Source of the DNA: an uncultured Gammaproteobacteria bacterium
GTDB lineage: Bacteria; Pseudomonadota; Gammaproteobacteria; DRLM01
Length of the DNA stretch: 53,782 nucleotides
Assembly: GCA_947259075.1 (NCBI GenBank)
Contig: CAMYKQ010000024.1
Span: forward strand, 1 to 53,782
Direction: 5' to 3'
In this document: in pieces, positions 27,381 through 36,139 of the stretch
How the letters are laid out: every line of letters begins with the position of its first letter
Numbering within the stretch: position 1 is the stretch's first letter
Notes under the pieces: model-generated
Told to the model about the DNA's origin: nothing
Databases searched by the model: none
Seen by the model: the letters and a program-made list of their open reading frames with translations, nothing else
Position numbers and translations under genes: made by a program

Positions 27381-28445
27381 ATGATAGAGAATGACCGTCT
27401 TACCGCCGGCGTGGCGCGCCCCGAGGACGAGGCCATCGACCGCGCCATCCGTCCCAAACACTTGGCCGATTACGTGGGCCAGCCCGCGGTGCGCGAGCAG
27501 ATGGAAATCTTCATCCACGCCGCCCGCAAGCGCGGCGAGGCCCTGGATCACACCCTCATCTTCGGGCCGCCGGGCTTGGGTAAAACCACCCTGGCGCACA
27601 TCATCGCCAATGAGCTGGGCGTGAATCTGCGTCACACCTCCGGCCCGGTGCTGGAGCGGCCCGGCGACCTCGCCGCGCTGCTTACCAATCTTGAACCGCG
27701 CGATGTGCTCTTCGTTGATGAGATCCACCGCTTGAGTCCGGTGGTCGAAGAGGTGCTCTATCCGGCGATGGAGGACTACCAGCTCGATATCATGATAGGC
27801 GAGGGTCCGGCGGCGCGTTCCATCAAGCTCGACCTGCCGCCCTTCACTCTGGTGGGGGCCACCACCCGCGCGGGCCTGCTCACCTCGCCGCTGCGCGACC
27901 GTTTCGGCATCGTCCAGCGTCTGGAGTTTTACAGCGTCGATGATCTCATCGCCATCGTCGAGCGCTCGGCGCGGCTGCTGGGTTTGGAGATGGCGCGCGC
28001 GGGCGCCACGGAAATCGCGCGGCGCTCGCGCGGCACCCCGCGCATCGCCAACCGCCTGCTGCGGCGGGTACGCGACTACGCCGAGGTCAAGGCCGACGGC
28101 CGGATCAGTGGCGATGTCGCCGATCTCGCCCTCAATCTGCTGGACGTGGACCGCGAGGGCTTCGATATGATGGACCGCAAACTGCTGCTCACCCTCATCG
28201 ACAAATTCGACGGCGGCCCGGTGGGCATCGACAACTTGAGCGCCGCCATCGGCGAGGAGCGCGGCACCATCGAGGACGTGCTGGAGCCCTTCCTGATCCA
28301 ACAGGGTTTTCTCATGCGCACCTCGCGCGGGCGGGTGGCCACCCGCCACGCCTATCTCCACTTTGGCCTGCGGGTGCCCGCCGCGCTGGAGCGGGAAGAA
28401 ACCGCCGCCCTGGCCTTGTTTCCCGAGGACGGTCCGCCGCGATGA
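27381..28445 (+). CDS. ruvB: Holliday junction branch migration helicase RuvB
   Basis: AAA+ hexameric motor for branch migration. 354 residues: [11 protein letters not shown], Walker [14 protein letters not shown], Walker [10 protein letters not shown], sensor 1 [19 protein letters not shown] (arginine finger region), and a winged-helix C-terminus with [14 protein letters not shown] 27381 gives the family's MIE.DRL start; the GTG at 27369 is an in-frame alternative. 124 bp separate it from ruvA, longer than usual. Confidence 0.97.
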   Translation: MIENDRLTAGVARPEDEAIDRAIRPKHLADYVGQPAVREQMEIFIHAARKRGEALDHTLIFGPPGLGKTTLAHIIANELGVNLRHTSGPVLERPGDLAALLTNLEPRDVLFVDEIHRLSPVVEEVLYPAMEDYQLDIMIGEGPAARSIKLDLPPFTLVGATTRAGLLTSPLRDRFGIVQRLEFYSVDDLIAIVERSARLLGLEMARAGATEIARRSRGTPRIANRLLRRVRDYAEVKADGRISGDVADLALNLLDVDREGFDMMDRKLLLTLIDKFDGGPVGIDNLSAAIGEERGTIEDVLEPFLIQQGFLMRTSRGRVATRHAYLHFGLRVPAALEREETAALALFPEDGPPR

Positions 28446-28646
28446 CAAAACCGCGGGCGCGGCGTTTTCACAACCCCCTTTCCTCCGCGCGGCGGGGGCG
28501 CTCAAGCATGCCCGCCTCTCTTTCTAAACGGGGCGGCGGGGCGTCAAGTCGGCATTTGCAAGCGGGAACGGGGCACGCTGGGGCGATGAGATAAAACAGG
28601 CTGGTGTCCGGCGAGGCGATCGTCGTGAGGCGGCGACGCTCCTTCA

Positions 28647-28652
28647 TATAAT
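28647..28652 (+). promoter_or_regulatory. Candidate -10 box for the ybgC-tol operon in the 307-bp ruvB-ybgC gap
   Basis: The gap 28446-28752 holds no supported gene. A perfect TATAAT lies at 28647-28652, about 100 bp ahead of ybgC. The sequence 17 bp upstream (CGTGAG) is a poor -35 match, so the promoter may need an activator or be weak. A second, worse pair (TTGTCC ... TAGAAT) has only a 13-bp spacer. Confidence 0.35.
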
Positions 28653-28752
28653 GCTTCGGTGCTGGTTGTGGATTGTCCATGCCCTCCTTAGTAGAATACG
28701 CGCCAATGCTGGGGGCGTGGGGCGCGCGGCGATTTTTCATCAGGCGAAATTC

Positions 28753-29262
28753 TTGGACGCCAAGCGACAGCGGGAACTGCGTATATTTGTCTGGCCGGTG
28801 CGGGTCTATTACGAAGACACCGACAGCGGCGGCGTGGTGTACTACGCCAATTACCTCAAATTCATGGAGCGGGCGCGCAGTGAATGGTTGCGTGCGCTCG
28901 GTGTCGAGCAAGACGAACTAATCAGCGGGCACAATGTCCTATTCGCGGTTCGCGCCGTGCAAGTGGATTATCTGCGCCCCGCGCGTTTCAATGACCTCTT
29001 GGCGGTGACGGCCGAAGTGGCCGAGCGGGGGCGGGCGAGTTTGACGTTCAAGCAGAGTGTGCTGCGCGTGAACAAGTCCGGGCCCGGCGCGCTGGCGCTT
29101 TTTAACGATAACGATAACGATAACGACAGTGAACGTATGCTGGCTGATAATGAAAATAAATTATGCACGGGGCGGATCAAGATCGCCTGTCTCAATGCCG
29201 CGACCCTGCGGCCGTGTCCCATTCCCACTCATTTAATCGCGGAGATGTCTCGTGACGGCTGA
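28753..29262 (+). CDS. ybgC: Tol-Pal-associated acyl-CoA thioesterase YbgC, with a repeat-encoded insertion
   Basis: Hot-dog-fold thioesterase, cytoplasmic, conserved first gene of the tol operon. About 169 residues, longer than the usual ~135. Catalytic segment VRVYYEDTDSGGVVYYANYLKFMERARSEWLR is typical, with DYLRPARFNDLL in the middle. Unlike homologues it carries a loop of FNDNDNDNDSERMLADNEN encoded by a hexanucleotide repeat. No ATG fits; I propose TTG 28753, though another non-ATG start is possible. Its last 11 bases overlap tolQ. Confidence 0.88.
   Translation: MDAKRQRELRIFVWPVRVYYEDTDSGGVVYYANYLKFMERARSEWLRALGVEQDELISGHNVLFAVRAVQVDYLRPARFNDLLAVTAEVAERGRASLTFKQSVLRVNKSGPGALALFNDNDNDNDSERMLADNENKLCTGRIKIACLNAATLRPCPIPTHLIAEMSRDG
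29104..29127 (+). repeat. In-frame hexanucleotide repeat in ybgC
   Basis: Three perfect AACGAT units and one AACGAC unit in tandem encode Asn-Asp four times. Unit number can change without shifting the frame. The repeat falls inside a loop extension that ordinary YbgC proteins lack. Confidence 0.9.
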
Positions 29263-29926
29263 TATGTCGTTTATCCATTTAATCACCAATGCCAGCGTGC
29301 TGGTGCAATTGGTGATGTTGCTGCTGCTGTTATTGTCGGTGCTGTCGTGGTTCGTCATCTTCCGTAAACGCAGCGTGATGAAAAACGCGCGGGAGTCGGC
29401 GCAGCAATTTGAAAGCCGCTTCTGGTCCGGCGGCGATCTCGCCCAGCTCTATCGCGAGGTGTCCCTGCGCCAGGGGCAGATGAACGGCATGGAGAATATC
29501 TTTCACGCCGGTTTCAAGGAATTCGTGCGCATCCGCCAGCAGGGCAATGTCGACAGCCGCGAATTGATGGAAAGCGTGCAGCGCGCCATGCGCGTGGCGC
29601 TCAACCGCGAGACCGAAAGACTGGAAGTGCATCTGCCTTTTCTGGCGACGGTGGGTTCCACCAGCCCCTATGTCGGCCTGTTCGGCACGGTGTGGGGCAT
29701 CATGAATTCCTTCCGCGCCCTGGCCAATGTCAATCAAGCCAGCCTGCCCATGGTGGCGCCCGGCATCGCCGAGGCCCTCATCGCCACCGCCATGGGTTTA
29801 TTCGCCGCCATCCCGGCGGTCATCGGCTACAACCGCTATTCCACCGACCTGGAACGCATCGTCAACCGCTACGACAATTTCCTCGAGGAATTTTCCTCGG
29901 TGTTGCAGCGCCAGGCGCGGGCCTGA
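29252..29926 (+). CDS. tolQ: Tol-Pal system proton-channel subunit TolQ
   Basis: Inner-membrane subunit that with TolR uses the proton gradient to energise TolA for outer-membrane constriction. 224 residues with three transmembrane helices: about 15-38, about 130-155 (LATVGSTSPYVGLFGTVWGI) and about 165-190 (EALIATAMGLFAAIPAVIGYN). GTG 29252 is the start because a GGAG (29241-29244) lies seven bases before it; ATG 29264 would leave the site too far away. It overlaps the ybgC stop. Confidence 0.97.
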   Translation: MTADMSFIHLITNASVLVQLVMLLLLLLSVLSWFVIFRKRSVMKNARESAQQFESRFWSGGDLAQLYREVSLRQGQMNGMENIFHAGFKEFVRIRQQGNVDSRELMESVQRAMRVALNRETERLEVHLPFLATVGSTSPYVGLFGTVWGIMNSFRALANVNQASLPMVAPGIAEALIATAMGLFAAIPAVIGYNRYSTDLERIVNRYDNFLEEFSSVLQRQARA

Positions 29927-29955
29927 GTCCGTGAGCCGCGCAGAGGACGTAAAAC

Positions 29956-30396
29956 ATGGCCGCCGCTAAACGCCAGAAAAAACGCCTGATGGCCGAGATC
30001 AACGTCGTGCCCTACATCGACGTGATGCTGGTGCTGCTCATCATCTTCATGATTACCGCGCCGCTGCTGGCGCAGGGCGTGAAGGTGGATTTGCCCGCGG
30101 CGCCGTCACAGCCCATCGATCAAGAGGCGAAGGAGCCCTTGGTGCTCACCGTCGACGCGCAAGGAAACTATTATCTCGATATCGGCGGCAAGGAAGACGA
30201 GCCGGTGAGCGAGGACGATTTGGTAAACCGCGTCGCCATCGTTCTGCGGCGTCAGCCGGGCATACCCGTGCTGGTGCGCGGCGATCAAGCCGCCAATTAT
30301 GGCCAAGTCGTGTATGCCATGACCTTGCTGCAAAAGGCCGGCGCGCCCAGCGTGGGTTTGCTCACCGACGCGCCCCAGCCCGCCGCGCGCCGCTGA
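29956..30396 (+). CDS. tolR: Tol-Pal system subunit TolR
   Basis: Single-span partner of TolQ in the proton channel. 146 residues: a basic N-terminus, then the transmembrane helix beginning EINVVPYIDVMLVLLIIFM with the proton-relay aspartate, and a periplasmic domain with LPVLVRGD-like strand VLVRGDQAANYGQVV. A GAGGA site lies eight bases before the ATG. It stands 29 bp after tolQ and 35 bp before tolA. Confidence 0.96.
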   Translation: MAAAKRQKKRLMAEINVVPYIDVMLVLLIIFMITAPLLAQGVKVDLPAAPSQPIDQEAKEPLVLTVDAQGNYYLDIGGKEDEPVSEDDLVNRVAIVLRRQPGIPVLVRGDQAANYGQVVYAMTLLQKAGAPSVGLLTDAPQPAARR

Positions 30397-30431
30397 GTGG
30401 CGGCGATGAGCGCTGAGCGAAGAACGCGACG

Positions 30432-31430
30432 ATGCTGAGAGATCTATTTAGTCATCCGCGCGCCTTGCTGTTCGCCGTGCTGGTGCATGTGGTGTTGATC
30501 CTGCTGCTGGTGGTGAGTCTGGAGTGGGTGCAGGAACCGCCCAAACTCCAGGGCAGCGAACAGATCGTGCAAGCGGTGGTGATCGACGAGAGTCAATTGC
30601 GCGCCGAGAAACAACGCAAGCAGGACGACGAGGCCGCGCGGCAGCAGGCCGCCGCTGAGGCCGAGCGCCGTCAGCGCGAAGCGGAACAGCAGCGTCAGCT
30701 GGAGGAGCGGCAGCAGGCCGAGGCCGAGCAGCGCCAGCAACAGCAAGCGGCGGAGCAGAAGCGTCAAGCCGAAGCAGCCGCGCAAGAGAAGCAGCGGCAA
30801 CAGGAACAGCAGCGTTTGGCCGAAGCGGAAAGCAAACGTAAACTGGAAGCGGAACAAAAGCGCAAGGCCGAGGCCGAAGCGCAACGTAAGAACGACGCCG
30901 AGGCCAAGCGCAAGGCGGAAGCAGACGCCAAGCGCAAGGCCGAGGAAGAGGCGAAACGCAAAGCGGCGGCCGAGGCCGAGGCCAAACGCAAGGCGGAAGC
31001 GGAGGCGAAACGTAAAGCGGAAGCGGAGGCGAAGCGCAAGGCCGAGGAAGAGGCGAAGCGTAAAGCGGACGAGGCGCGGCGCCAGCGCGAGGCGGAAGAG
31101 TCGTTGCGGCAGCAGTTAGAAGGTGAACAGCTGCAACAGCAACTGGTCAATCAGGCGCAGCGTTATCTGGAAACAACAATTAAGCAAAGAATTTATAGAG
31201 TCTGGTTGGTGCCAGAAAGTAGTCAGAGTTTAAAATGCACGGTATGGGTTAAATGGCTTCCAAGCGGGGATGTAGTTGAGGTGCGGATTCTTAAAAGTAG
31301 CGGTAATGCTATTTTCGATAAGTCGGTAGAGACGGCGGTGCTCAAAGCTTCGCCGCTACCCGTACCATCAGATCCCGCGATGTTTAATGAATTGCGGACG
31401 TTTACTTTTAATGCCACTCCACAGAAGTAA
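30432..31430 (+). CDS. tolA: Cell envelope integrity protein TolA
   Basis: Links the inner-membrane TolQR motor to Pal and TolB across the periplasm. 332 residues: one transmembrane helix at about 13-34, a long Lys/Glu/Ala/Gln-rich helical domain II at about 55-225 with repeated AEAKRKAE units, and a globular domain III from about 240 (QRYLETTIKQRIYRVW, LKCTVWVKWLPSGDV, SSGNAIFDKSVETAVLKASPLPVP). Domain III is encoded in visibly AT-richer DNA than the rest, starting abruptly near 31165 and running into tolB. Domain III is the part used by group A colicins and filamentous phage in enterobacteria. Confidence 0.95.
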   Translation: MLRDLFSHPRALLFAVLVHVVLILLLVVSLEWVQEPPKLQGSEQIVQAVVIDESQLRAEKQRKQDDEAARQQAAAEAERRQREAEQQRQLEERQQAEAEQRQQQQAAEQKRQAEAAAQEKQRQQEQQRLAEAESKRKLEAEQKRKAEAEAQRKNDAEAKRKAEADAKRKAEEEAKRKAAAEAEAKRKAEAEAKRKAEAEAKRKAEEEAKRKADEARRQREAEESLRQQLEGEQLQQQLVNQAQRYLETTIKQRIYRVWLVPESSQSLKCTVWVKWLPSGDVVEVRILKSSGNAIFDKSVETAVLKASPLPVPSDPAMFNELRTFTFNATPQK

Positions 31431-31443
31431 CGAGGATTAACAA

Positions 31444-32751
31444 TTGGCTATGCCTAAACTAATTCTAAGATTGTTTGCTGCAGCGAGCTTGCTACTACTG
31501 GCAAACTCTGCGCATGCGGTATTGTCATTTGAAATTACCAAAGGCGTAGTTGACGCCCTGCCCATTGCCGTCGTGCCCTTCGGCGTGACGGGTGATCCGC
31601 TGTTGCCGGTGGACGTGGCCGAGGTGGTGGCCGCGGATTTGAAATTCAGCGGCCGCTTCGCGCCCCTGCCGCGCAAGGATATGTTGTCGCGGCCCAGCGA
31701 GGGCAGCCAAGTGAATTTCCGCGATTGGCGCCTGGTCAACGTGGAGAGCCTCGTGGTCGGCAAGGTCAACCGCATGGGCGTGGGTTACGTGGTGCAGTTT
31801 CAGTTGTTCGACGTGTTTCGCGGCGTGCAGCTCGCCGCTTACAGCGTGCGCAGCGACGCTGATGGCTTGCGCCGCGCCGCGCATCAGATCGCCGATATTA
31901 TTTACGAGACGCTGACCGGCGAGCCGGGCGCCTTTTCCACCCGCATCGCCTATGTCACGGTAGAGAACCTGGCCGACGGCAAGCGGCGTTACGCCTTGGA
32001 GGTGTCCGACGCCGATGGCTACGACCCCAAGGTCATCGTCAATTCCGCCCAGCCGTTGATGTCGCCGTCGTGGTCGGCGGACGGCAACCGTCTCGCCTAC
32101 GTGACGTTTGAAAACAAGCGCGCGCAAATTTACGTGCAGGATTTGCAGAGCGCGCAGCGGCAATTGCTGACCTCGTTCGAGGGCATCAACGGCGCGCCGG
32201 CCTGGTCGCCCAATGGCCGTGAATTGGCGCTGACATTGTCGAAGGACGGCAACCCGGAAATCTATGTGATGGACCTCGCCAGTAAACAACTGCGGCGGGT
32301 GACGGAGAGCCTCGGCATCGACACCGAGCCCGCCTGGTCGCCCGACGGCAAGACGATCTACTTCACCTCGGACCGTGGCGGCTCGACCCAGATTTACCGC
32401 GTGGCCGCCAGCGGCGGGCGCGCCGAGCGCGTGACCTTCGAAGGCAGCTATAATGCCCGCGTCTCGGTCTCGCCCGACGGCAAGTATCTGGCGATGATCA
32501 CTCGCGACAATGCCGGCGATCATATCGCGGCCTTGAATCTGCAAAACGGCGCCTTGCAGGTGCTCACCGACGGGCGTTTCGATGAGTCGCCCAGTTTCGC
32601 GCCCAATGGTAGGATGATCATCTATGCCACGCGCGCGGCGGCGCGGCGCGGGGTGTTGGCGGCGGTGTCGGTCGATGGCCGGGTGCAGCAGCGTTTTTCC
32701 GCGCGCGAGGGCGAGGCGCGCGAGCCGGTGTGGTCGCCGTTGCGGCAGTGA
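31444..32751 (+). CDS. tolB: Tol-Pal system beta-propeller protein TolB (TTG start)
   Basis: Periplasmic protein that binds Pal and TolA. 435 residues: signal peptide (LILRLFAAASLLLLANSAHA), an N-terminal alpha/beta domain to about 160, then a six-bladed propeller with repeated WSPDG/DG-type blades (SPSWSADGNRLAYV, APAWSPNGRELALT, EPAWSPDGKTIYFTSDR, SVSPDGKYLAMI). TTG 31444 is preferred because GAGGA (31432-31436) lies seven bases before it; ATG 31450 gives poorer spacing. The first ~38 codons share the AT-rich composition of tolA's end. Confidence 0.95.
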   Translation: MAMPKLILRLFAAASLLLLANSAHAVLSFEITKGVVDALPIAVVPFGVTGDPLLPVDVAEVVAADLKFSGRFAPLPRKDMLSRPSEGSQVNFRDWRLVNVESLVVGKVNRMGVGYVVQFQLFDVFRGVQLAAYSVRSDADGLRRAAHQIADIIYETLTGEPGAFSTRIAYVTVENLADGKRRYALEVSDADGYDPKVIVNSAQPLMSPSWSADGNRLAYVTFENKRAQIYVQDLQSAQRQLLTSFEGINGAPAWSPNGRELALTLSKDGNPEIYVMDLASKQLRRVTESLGIDTEPAWSPDGKTIYFTSDRGGSTQIYRVAASGGRAERVTFEGSYNARVSVSPDGKYLAMITRDNAGDHIAALNLQNGALQVLTDGRFDESPSFAPNGRMIIYATRAAARRGVLAAVSVDGRVQQRFSAREGEAREPVWSPLRQ

Positions 32752-32822
32752 TCCGCCGCGAGAGTTTTCGTTTTAAATTTTAATTGGCTTTTATAACCGC
32801 GTTTCTACTGGAGTTAATGCAC

Positions 32823-33404
32823 ATGAACAAATGGGTGAAATTGGGTGTGGTCTTGGTGCCCTTGCTGATGCTGGGCGCGTGCGGTTCCACCGGCGGCGCG
32901 AAGAAAGGCGGCGGCGCGGCGGCGCCGGGCGGTACGCCATCGACGGATAGCTCGGCCAGCACCTCGCCTTTCGGCTCGGGTAGCGGCGTGGATGTGACGC
33001 CCTTGCCCGGCGCGGGTGGCGGCGACACAATGGCGGCGATGGATCCGTTGAATGATCCTTCGAGTCCGCTGGCCAAACGGGTGATCTATTTCGAATACGA
33101 CAGCAATACGATCCGTCCCGAGGATCGCGCCACCATCGAGGCCCACGCGCAGTATTTGGCGCAACGCGGTAATGTGAAAGTGGCGCTGGAAGGTCACGCG
33201 GATGAGCGTGGTTCGCGTGAATACAATATCGCCCTGGGTGAGCGCCGCGCCAACGCGGTGCGGGATGTCATGAGCTTGCTCGGCGTCGCGTCGTCACAAG
33301 TCAGCACGGTGAGTTACGGTGAAGAGCGTCCGGCGGTGCTGGGTGATGACGAATCGGCGTGGCGGATGAATCGCCGCGTTGAGCTCGTCTATTCCGGGCA
33401 ATGA
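32823..33404 (+). CDS. pal: Peptidoglycan-associated lipoprotein Pal
   Basis: Outer-membrane lipoprotein that holds peptidoglycan through an OmpA-like domain. 193 residues: signal with lipobox LMLGAC, a low-complexity Gly/Ser/Ala linker longer than in E. coli, and an OmpA C-terminal domain with IYFEYDSNTIRPEDR and GHADERGSREYNIALGERRANAV. ATG 32823 is used because GGAG (32810-32813) is nine bases before it; ATG 32817 is too close. The stop overlaps cpoB (ATGA). Confidence 0.96.
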   Translation: MNKWVKLGVVLVPLLMLGACGSTGGAKKGGGAAAPGGTPSTDSSASTSPFGSGSGVDVTPLPGAGGGDTMAAMDPLNDPSSPLAKRVIYFEYDSNTIRPEDRATIEAHAQYLAQRGNVKVALEGHADERGSREYNIALGERRANAVRDVMSLLGVASSQVSTVSYGEERPAVLGDDESAWRMNRRVELVYSGQ

Positions 33405-34201
33405 GCATGCCTCGCCTCGCGCTGAAGGCGGTGTTATTGGGCGGTGCCGTCGCCGTGGCGCTGCCGCTGGCGGCCCTGGCGGCGGATGCGCGCGGCGGTG
33501 CGCCGGTGGTGTCCGCCACCCAGCCCAATAACGAACCGCCGCTGGAGGCGCGCGTCTCGAAGCTGGAGCGTTTGCTCGAAGGGCAGGCGCTGACGGATAT
33601 GCTGCAGCGCATTCAGCGTTTGCAGCAAGACGTGCAAACCCTGCGCGGCGAGCTGGAGGTGCAGGCCAACGAGCTCAACGGCATCAAACAGCGTCAGCGC
33701 GATTTATACATGGACGTCGATCGCCGTCTGGAGCAGCTCAGCACCGCGCCGCCCGCCACGGCGCCCGCGGCGCTGCCCGGTAGCGGTGGCGCGGTGGCCG
33801 CGGCGCCCTCGCCAGAGCAGGAACAGGCGGCGTATCAACAGGCCTTCGATAAAATGAAGGAAGGCCGTTATGACGAGGCCATCATCTTGTTCCGCGGCAT
33901 GCTGGCGAATTACCCCGGCGGTAAGCTGGCCGACAATGCGCAGTACTGGCTGGGCGAAGCCAATTACGTGACGCGGCGTTATCGCGAGGCGGCGGATGAA
34001 TTCAGCAAGGTCATCAGCGGTTATCCGCAAAGCCCGAAGCTGCCCGACGCGCAGTTGAAGCTGGGCTTCAGTTATTACGAGCTGGGTGAGTGGACCAAGG
34101 CGCGCGAGACGCTGGAACAGTTCGTGGGGAGTTATCCGCAGCACCCCGCCGGTGAGCGCGCCAAGGAACGGCTGCAGGCCTTGAAGGCGAAAGGGCGCTG
34201 A
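33401..34201 (+). CDS. cpoB: Cell division coordinator CpoB (YbgF)
   Basis: Periplasmic TolA-associated protein that couples outer-membrane constriction to septal peptidoglycan synthesis. 266 residues: a signal peptide (LLGGAVAVALPLAALAA), a coiled-coil trimerisation region at about 50-112 (VSKLERLLEGQ, MLQRIQRLQQDVQTLRGEL), an Ala/Pro linker, and three TPR repeats from about 140 (YQQAFDKMKEGRYDEAI). Overlaps pal by four bases. Last gene of the tol operon; queE follows 18 bp later. Confidence 0.95.
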   Translation: MSMPRLALKAVLLGGAVAVALPLAALAADARGGAPVVSATQPNNEPPLEARVSKLERLLEGQALTDMLQRIQRLQQDVQTLRGELEVQANELNGIKQRQRDLYMDVDRRLEQLSTAPPATAPAALPGSGGAVAAAPSPEQEQAAYQQAFDKMKEGRYDEAIILFRGMLANYPGGKLADNAQYWLGEANYVTRRYREAADEFSKVISGYPQSPKLPDAQLKLGFSYYELGEWTKARETLEQFVGSYPQHPAGERAKERLQALKAKGR

Positions 34202-34219
34202 ACCGCCCTTTGAGTTGTC

Positions 34220-34861
34220 GTGGAACGCATACGTATCACCGAGATCTTTCTCTCCCTTCAAGGTGAGAGCCGCAGCGTGGGCTTGCCTACGGTGTTCGTG
34301 CGCCTCACCGGCTGTCCGCTGCGTTGCCACTACTGCGACACCGCCTACGCCTTTCACGGCGGTGAGTGGCAGAGTTTGACCGCGATACTGGAGCGGGTGG
34401 CGGAATTTGAAACGCGGCAGGTGTGCGTTACCGGCGGTGAGCCGCTGGGGCAGAAAAGCTGCCTGCCCCTGCTCGCGGCATTGTGTGATGCGGGTTACGC
34501 GGTGTCGCTGGAGACCAGCGGCGCGCTGCCGCTGGACGGCGTGGATCCGCGGGTGGTGAAAGTAGTCGATATCAAGACCCCGGCCTCGGGCGAGAGTGGT
34601 AAAAACCGCTACGACAATCTGCCCCTGCTTACGGCGCAGGATCAAATCAAGTTCGTGATCTGCGACCGCGCCGATTATGACTGGGCCAAGCAGTGCATGC
34701 AGGAACACGCGCTCGCCGCGCGCTGCGAAATTTTATTTTCACCCAGCCATCAGCAGGTCGCGGCGCGCGAACTGGCGGATTGGGTCATCGCCGACCGCCT
34801 GCCGGTGCGTTTCCAGATGCAATTGCATAAATATTTGTGGGGCGATGAGCGCGGCCGCTGA
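34220..34861 (+). CDS. queE: 7-carboxy-7-deazaguanine synthase
   Basis: Radical-SAM enzyme that contracts the ring of 6-carboxytetrahydropterin in queuosine synthesis. 213 residues: FLSLQGES, radical-SAM cluster [10 protein letters not shown] (CxxxCxxC), [16 protein letters not shown], and [10 protein letters not shown] with DQIKFVI. The start is GTG. It sits directly after cpoB, as in many gammaproteobacteria, and overlaps queC by 17 bp. It acts after QueD (10610-10990) and before QueC. Confidence 0.95.
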   Translation: MERIRITEIFLSLQGESRSVGLPTVFVRLTGCPLRCHYCDTAYAFHGGEWQSLTAILERVAEFETRQVCVTGGEPLGQKSCLPLLAALCDAGYAVSLETSGALPLDGVDPRVVKVVDIKTPASGESGKNRYDNLPLLTAQDQIKFVICDRADYDWAKQCMQEHALAARCEILFSPSHQQVAARELADWVIADRLPVRFQMQLHKYLWGDERGR

Positions 34862-35564
34862 GCATGCGGGCGCCGCGCCCAAGGCGGTGGTGCTGGTGTC
34901 TGGCGGTTTGGATTCCGCCACCGTCTTGGCCATGGCCCGCGCCGCGGGTTATGTCTGTTACGCCTTGAGTTTCGATTACGGTCAGCGCCATCGCGCCGAG
35001 CTGGCGGCAGCGGCGCGGGTCGCGCGCGCCTTGGGCGCGGTCGAGCAGCGCACTATCGTGCTCGACCTGGCCGGCATCGGCGGCTCGGCGCTCACCGACC
35101 CCGCCATCGCCGTGCCGGAGACGGCGGGCGAAGGCATCCCCGTCACCTATGTCCCAGCGCGCAACACGGTGTTTCTGTCGCTGGCCTTGGGCTGGGCGGA
35201 GGTGCTGGGCGCGCGCGACATCTTCATCGGCGTCAACGCGGTGGATTATTCGGGTTACCCCGATTGCCGCCCCGTCTTCATCGCCGCCTTCGAGCAGCTG
35301 GCCCAGCTGGCCACCAAGGCCGGGGTGGAGGGTGCGGCCTTCGCGGTGCGCGCGCCGCTCATCCACATGAGCAAGGCCGAGATCATCGCCGAGGGCCGGC
35401 GCCTCGGGGTGGATTACGGACTCACGGTGTCGTGTTATCAGGCCGACGAACGGGGCCGCGCCTGCGGCCGCTGCGACGCCTGCCGCTTGCGGCAGGCGGG
35501 TTTTCGCGCGGCGGGAGTGGCGGACCCGACGCCGTATCTGCCGGGCCGTGGCGTGCTCGATTAA
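34845..35564 (+). CDS. queC: 7-cyano-7-deazaguanine (preQ0) synthase
   Basis: ATP-dependent conversion of carboxydeazaguanine to preQ0. 239 residues: PP-loop [58 protein letters not shown], and a zinc site of [17 protein letters not shown] near the C-terminus. The start at 34845 overlaps queE; a longer frame inside queE is rejected. Last protein gene before tRNA-Lys. Confidence 0.96.
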   Translation: MSAAAEHAGAAPKAVVLVSGGLDSATVLAMARAAGYVCYALSFDYGQRHRAELAAAARVARALGAVEQRTIVLDLAGIGGSALTDPAIAVPETAGEGIPVTYVPARNTVFLSLALGWAEVLGARDIFIGVNAVDYSGYPDCRPVFIAAFEQLAQLATKAGVEGAAFAVRAPLIHMSKAEIIAEGRRLGVDYGLTVSCYQADERGRACGRCDACRLRQAGFRAAGVADPTPYLPGRGVLD

Positions 35565-35682
35565 GGCAGGATGTGGTTATTGCGCTGGATTGCATGCCGC
35601 CAGTCTGGCGCGCAACACGCGGGTTCGCGCTGATCCCGGCGCGTGGAATTGCGCTGAAATAAAAAAGAATTTCCATTAGGCG

Positions 35683-35712
35683 TTGAACCGGGCCGGGTAA
35701 TATGGGTAAAAT
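35683..35712 (+). promoter_or_regulatory. Predicted tRNA-Lys promoter
   Basis: TTGAAC (35683-35688) and TAAAAT (35707-35712) with an 18-bp spacer, followed by a GC-rich discriminator (GCCGCCC), as in stringently controlled stable-RNA promoters. The tRNA begins 15 bp downstream. Confidence 0.6.
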
Positions 35713-35727
35713 GCCGCCCTTTGCTGC

Positions 35728-35803
35728 GGGCCGTTAGCTCAGCCGGTAGAGCAGCGGACTTTTAATCCGTTGGTCGTAAGTTCGAATCTTACACGGCCCA
35801 CCA
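35728..35803 (+). tRNA. tRNA-Lys (anticodon TTT)
   Basis: 76 nt with encoded CCA. Acceptor arms GGGCCGT and ACGGCCC pair fully, discriminator A at 35800. D-arm TAGCTCAGCCGGTAGAGCA, anticodon stem CGGA/TCCG around loop CTTTTAA (anticodon 35761-35763) and T-arm GTTCGAATC are all canonical. Confidence 0.97.
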
Positions 35804-36139
35804 CTTCTTCTACTTCCCGCGCGTTATCCCGCCTGGCCGATGCTTCGTTTGCGAGACCCGGCCCGCGGGCTTCGTCTTTGCCATACATCATATATATAGT
35901 TCGCTAGCCCGCGAAATCGTAGTCCACCAATCAGGCTTGGCGTGCCCGTGGCCTTGCCCGCGAGAAGCCGACTTATTTACTCCAGTAAAGCAAGCCGCTT
36001 TATGGCCGCTATTTTCCCTGGTATAACAACGGCACAACCCAGAGCCAGATAAACATCACTTAGTCGTGAATTGATTGCGCTTATCTTCTAAACTGCGCTA
36101 AACCGCGCGTGAGACATGCATGTTGAGGAAGGGGCAGGC
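35804..36139. other. 336-bp noncoding stretch with a short palindrome
   Basis: No gene is supported here. The one ordered element is TTTACT-CC-AGTAAA (35976-35989), a perfect 6-2-6 palindrome about 150 bp ahead of the CHASE/GGDEF/EAL gene; it could be an operator. An AT-rich run CATATATATAG at 35888-35898 also stands out. No terminator with a T-run follows the tRNA. Confidence 0.35.

Noticed and set aside
30600-31130. Repeats in tolA domain II as a tandem-repeat array or CRISPR
   Set aside because: They encode the expected Lys/Glu/Ala helix of TolA; no constant repeat with unique spacers.
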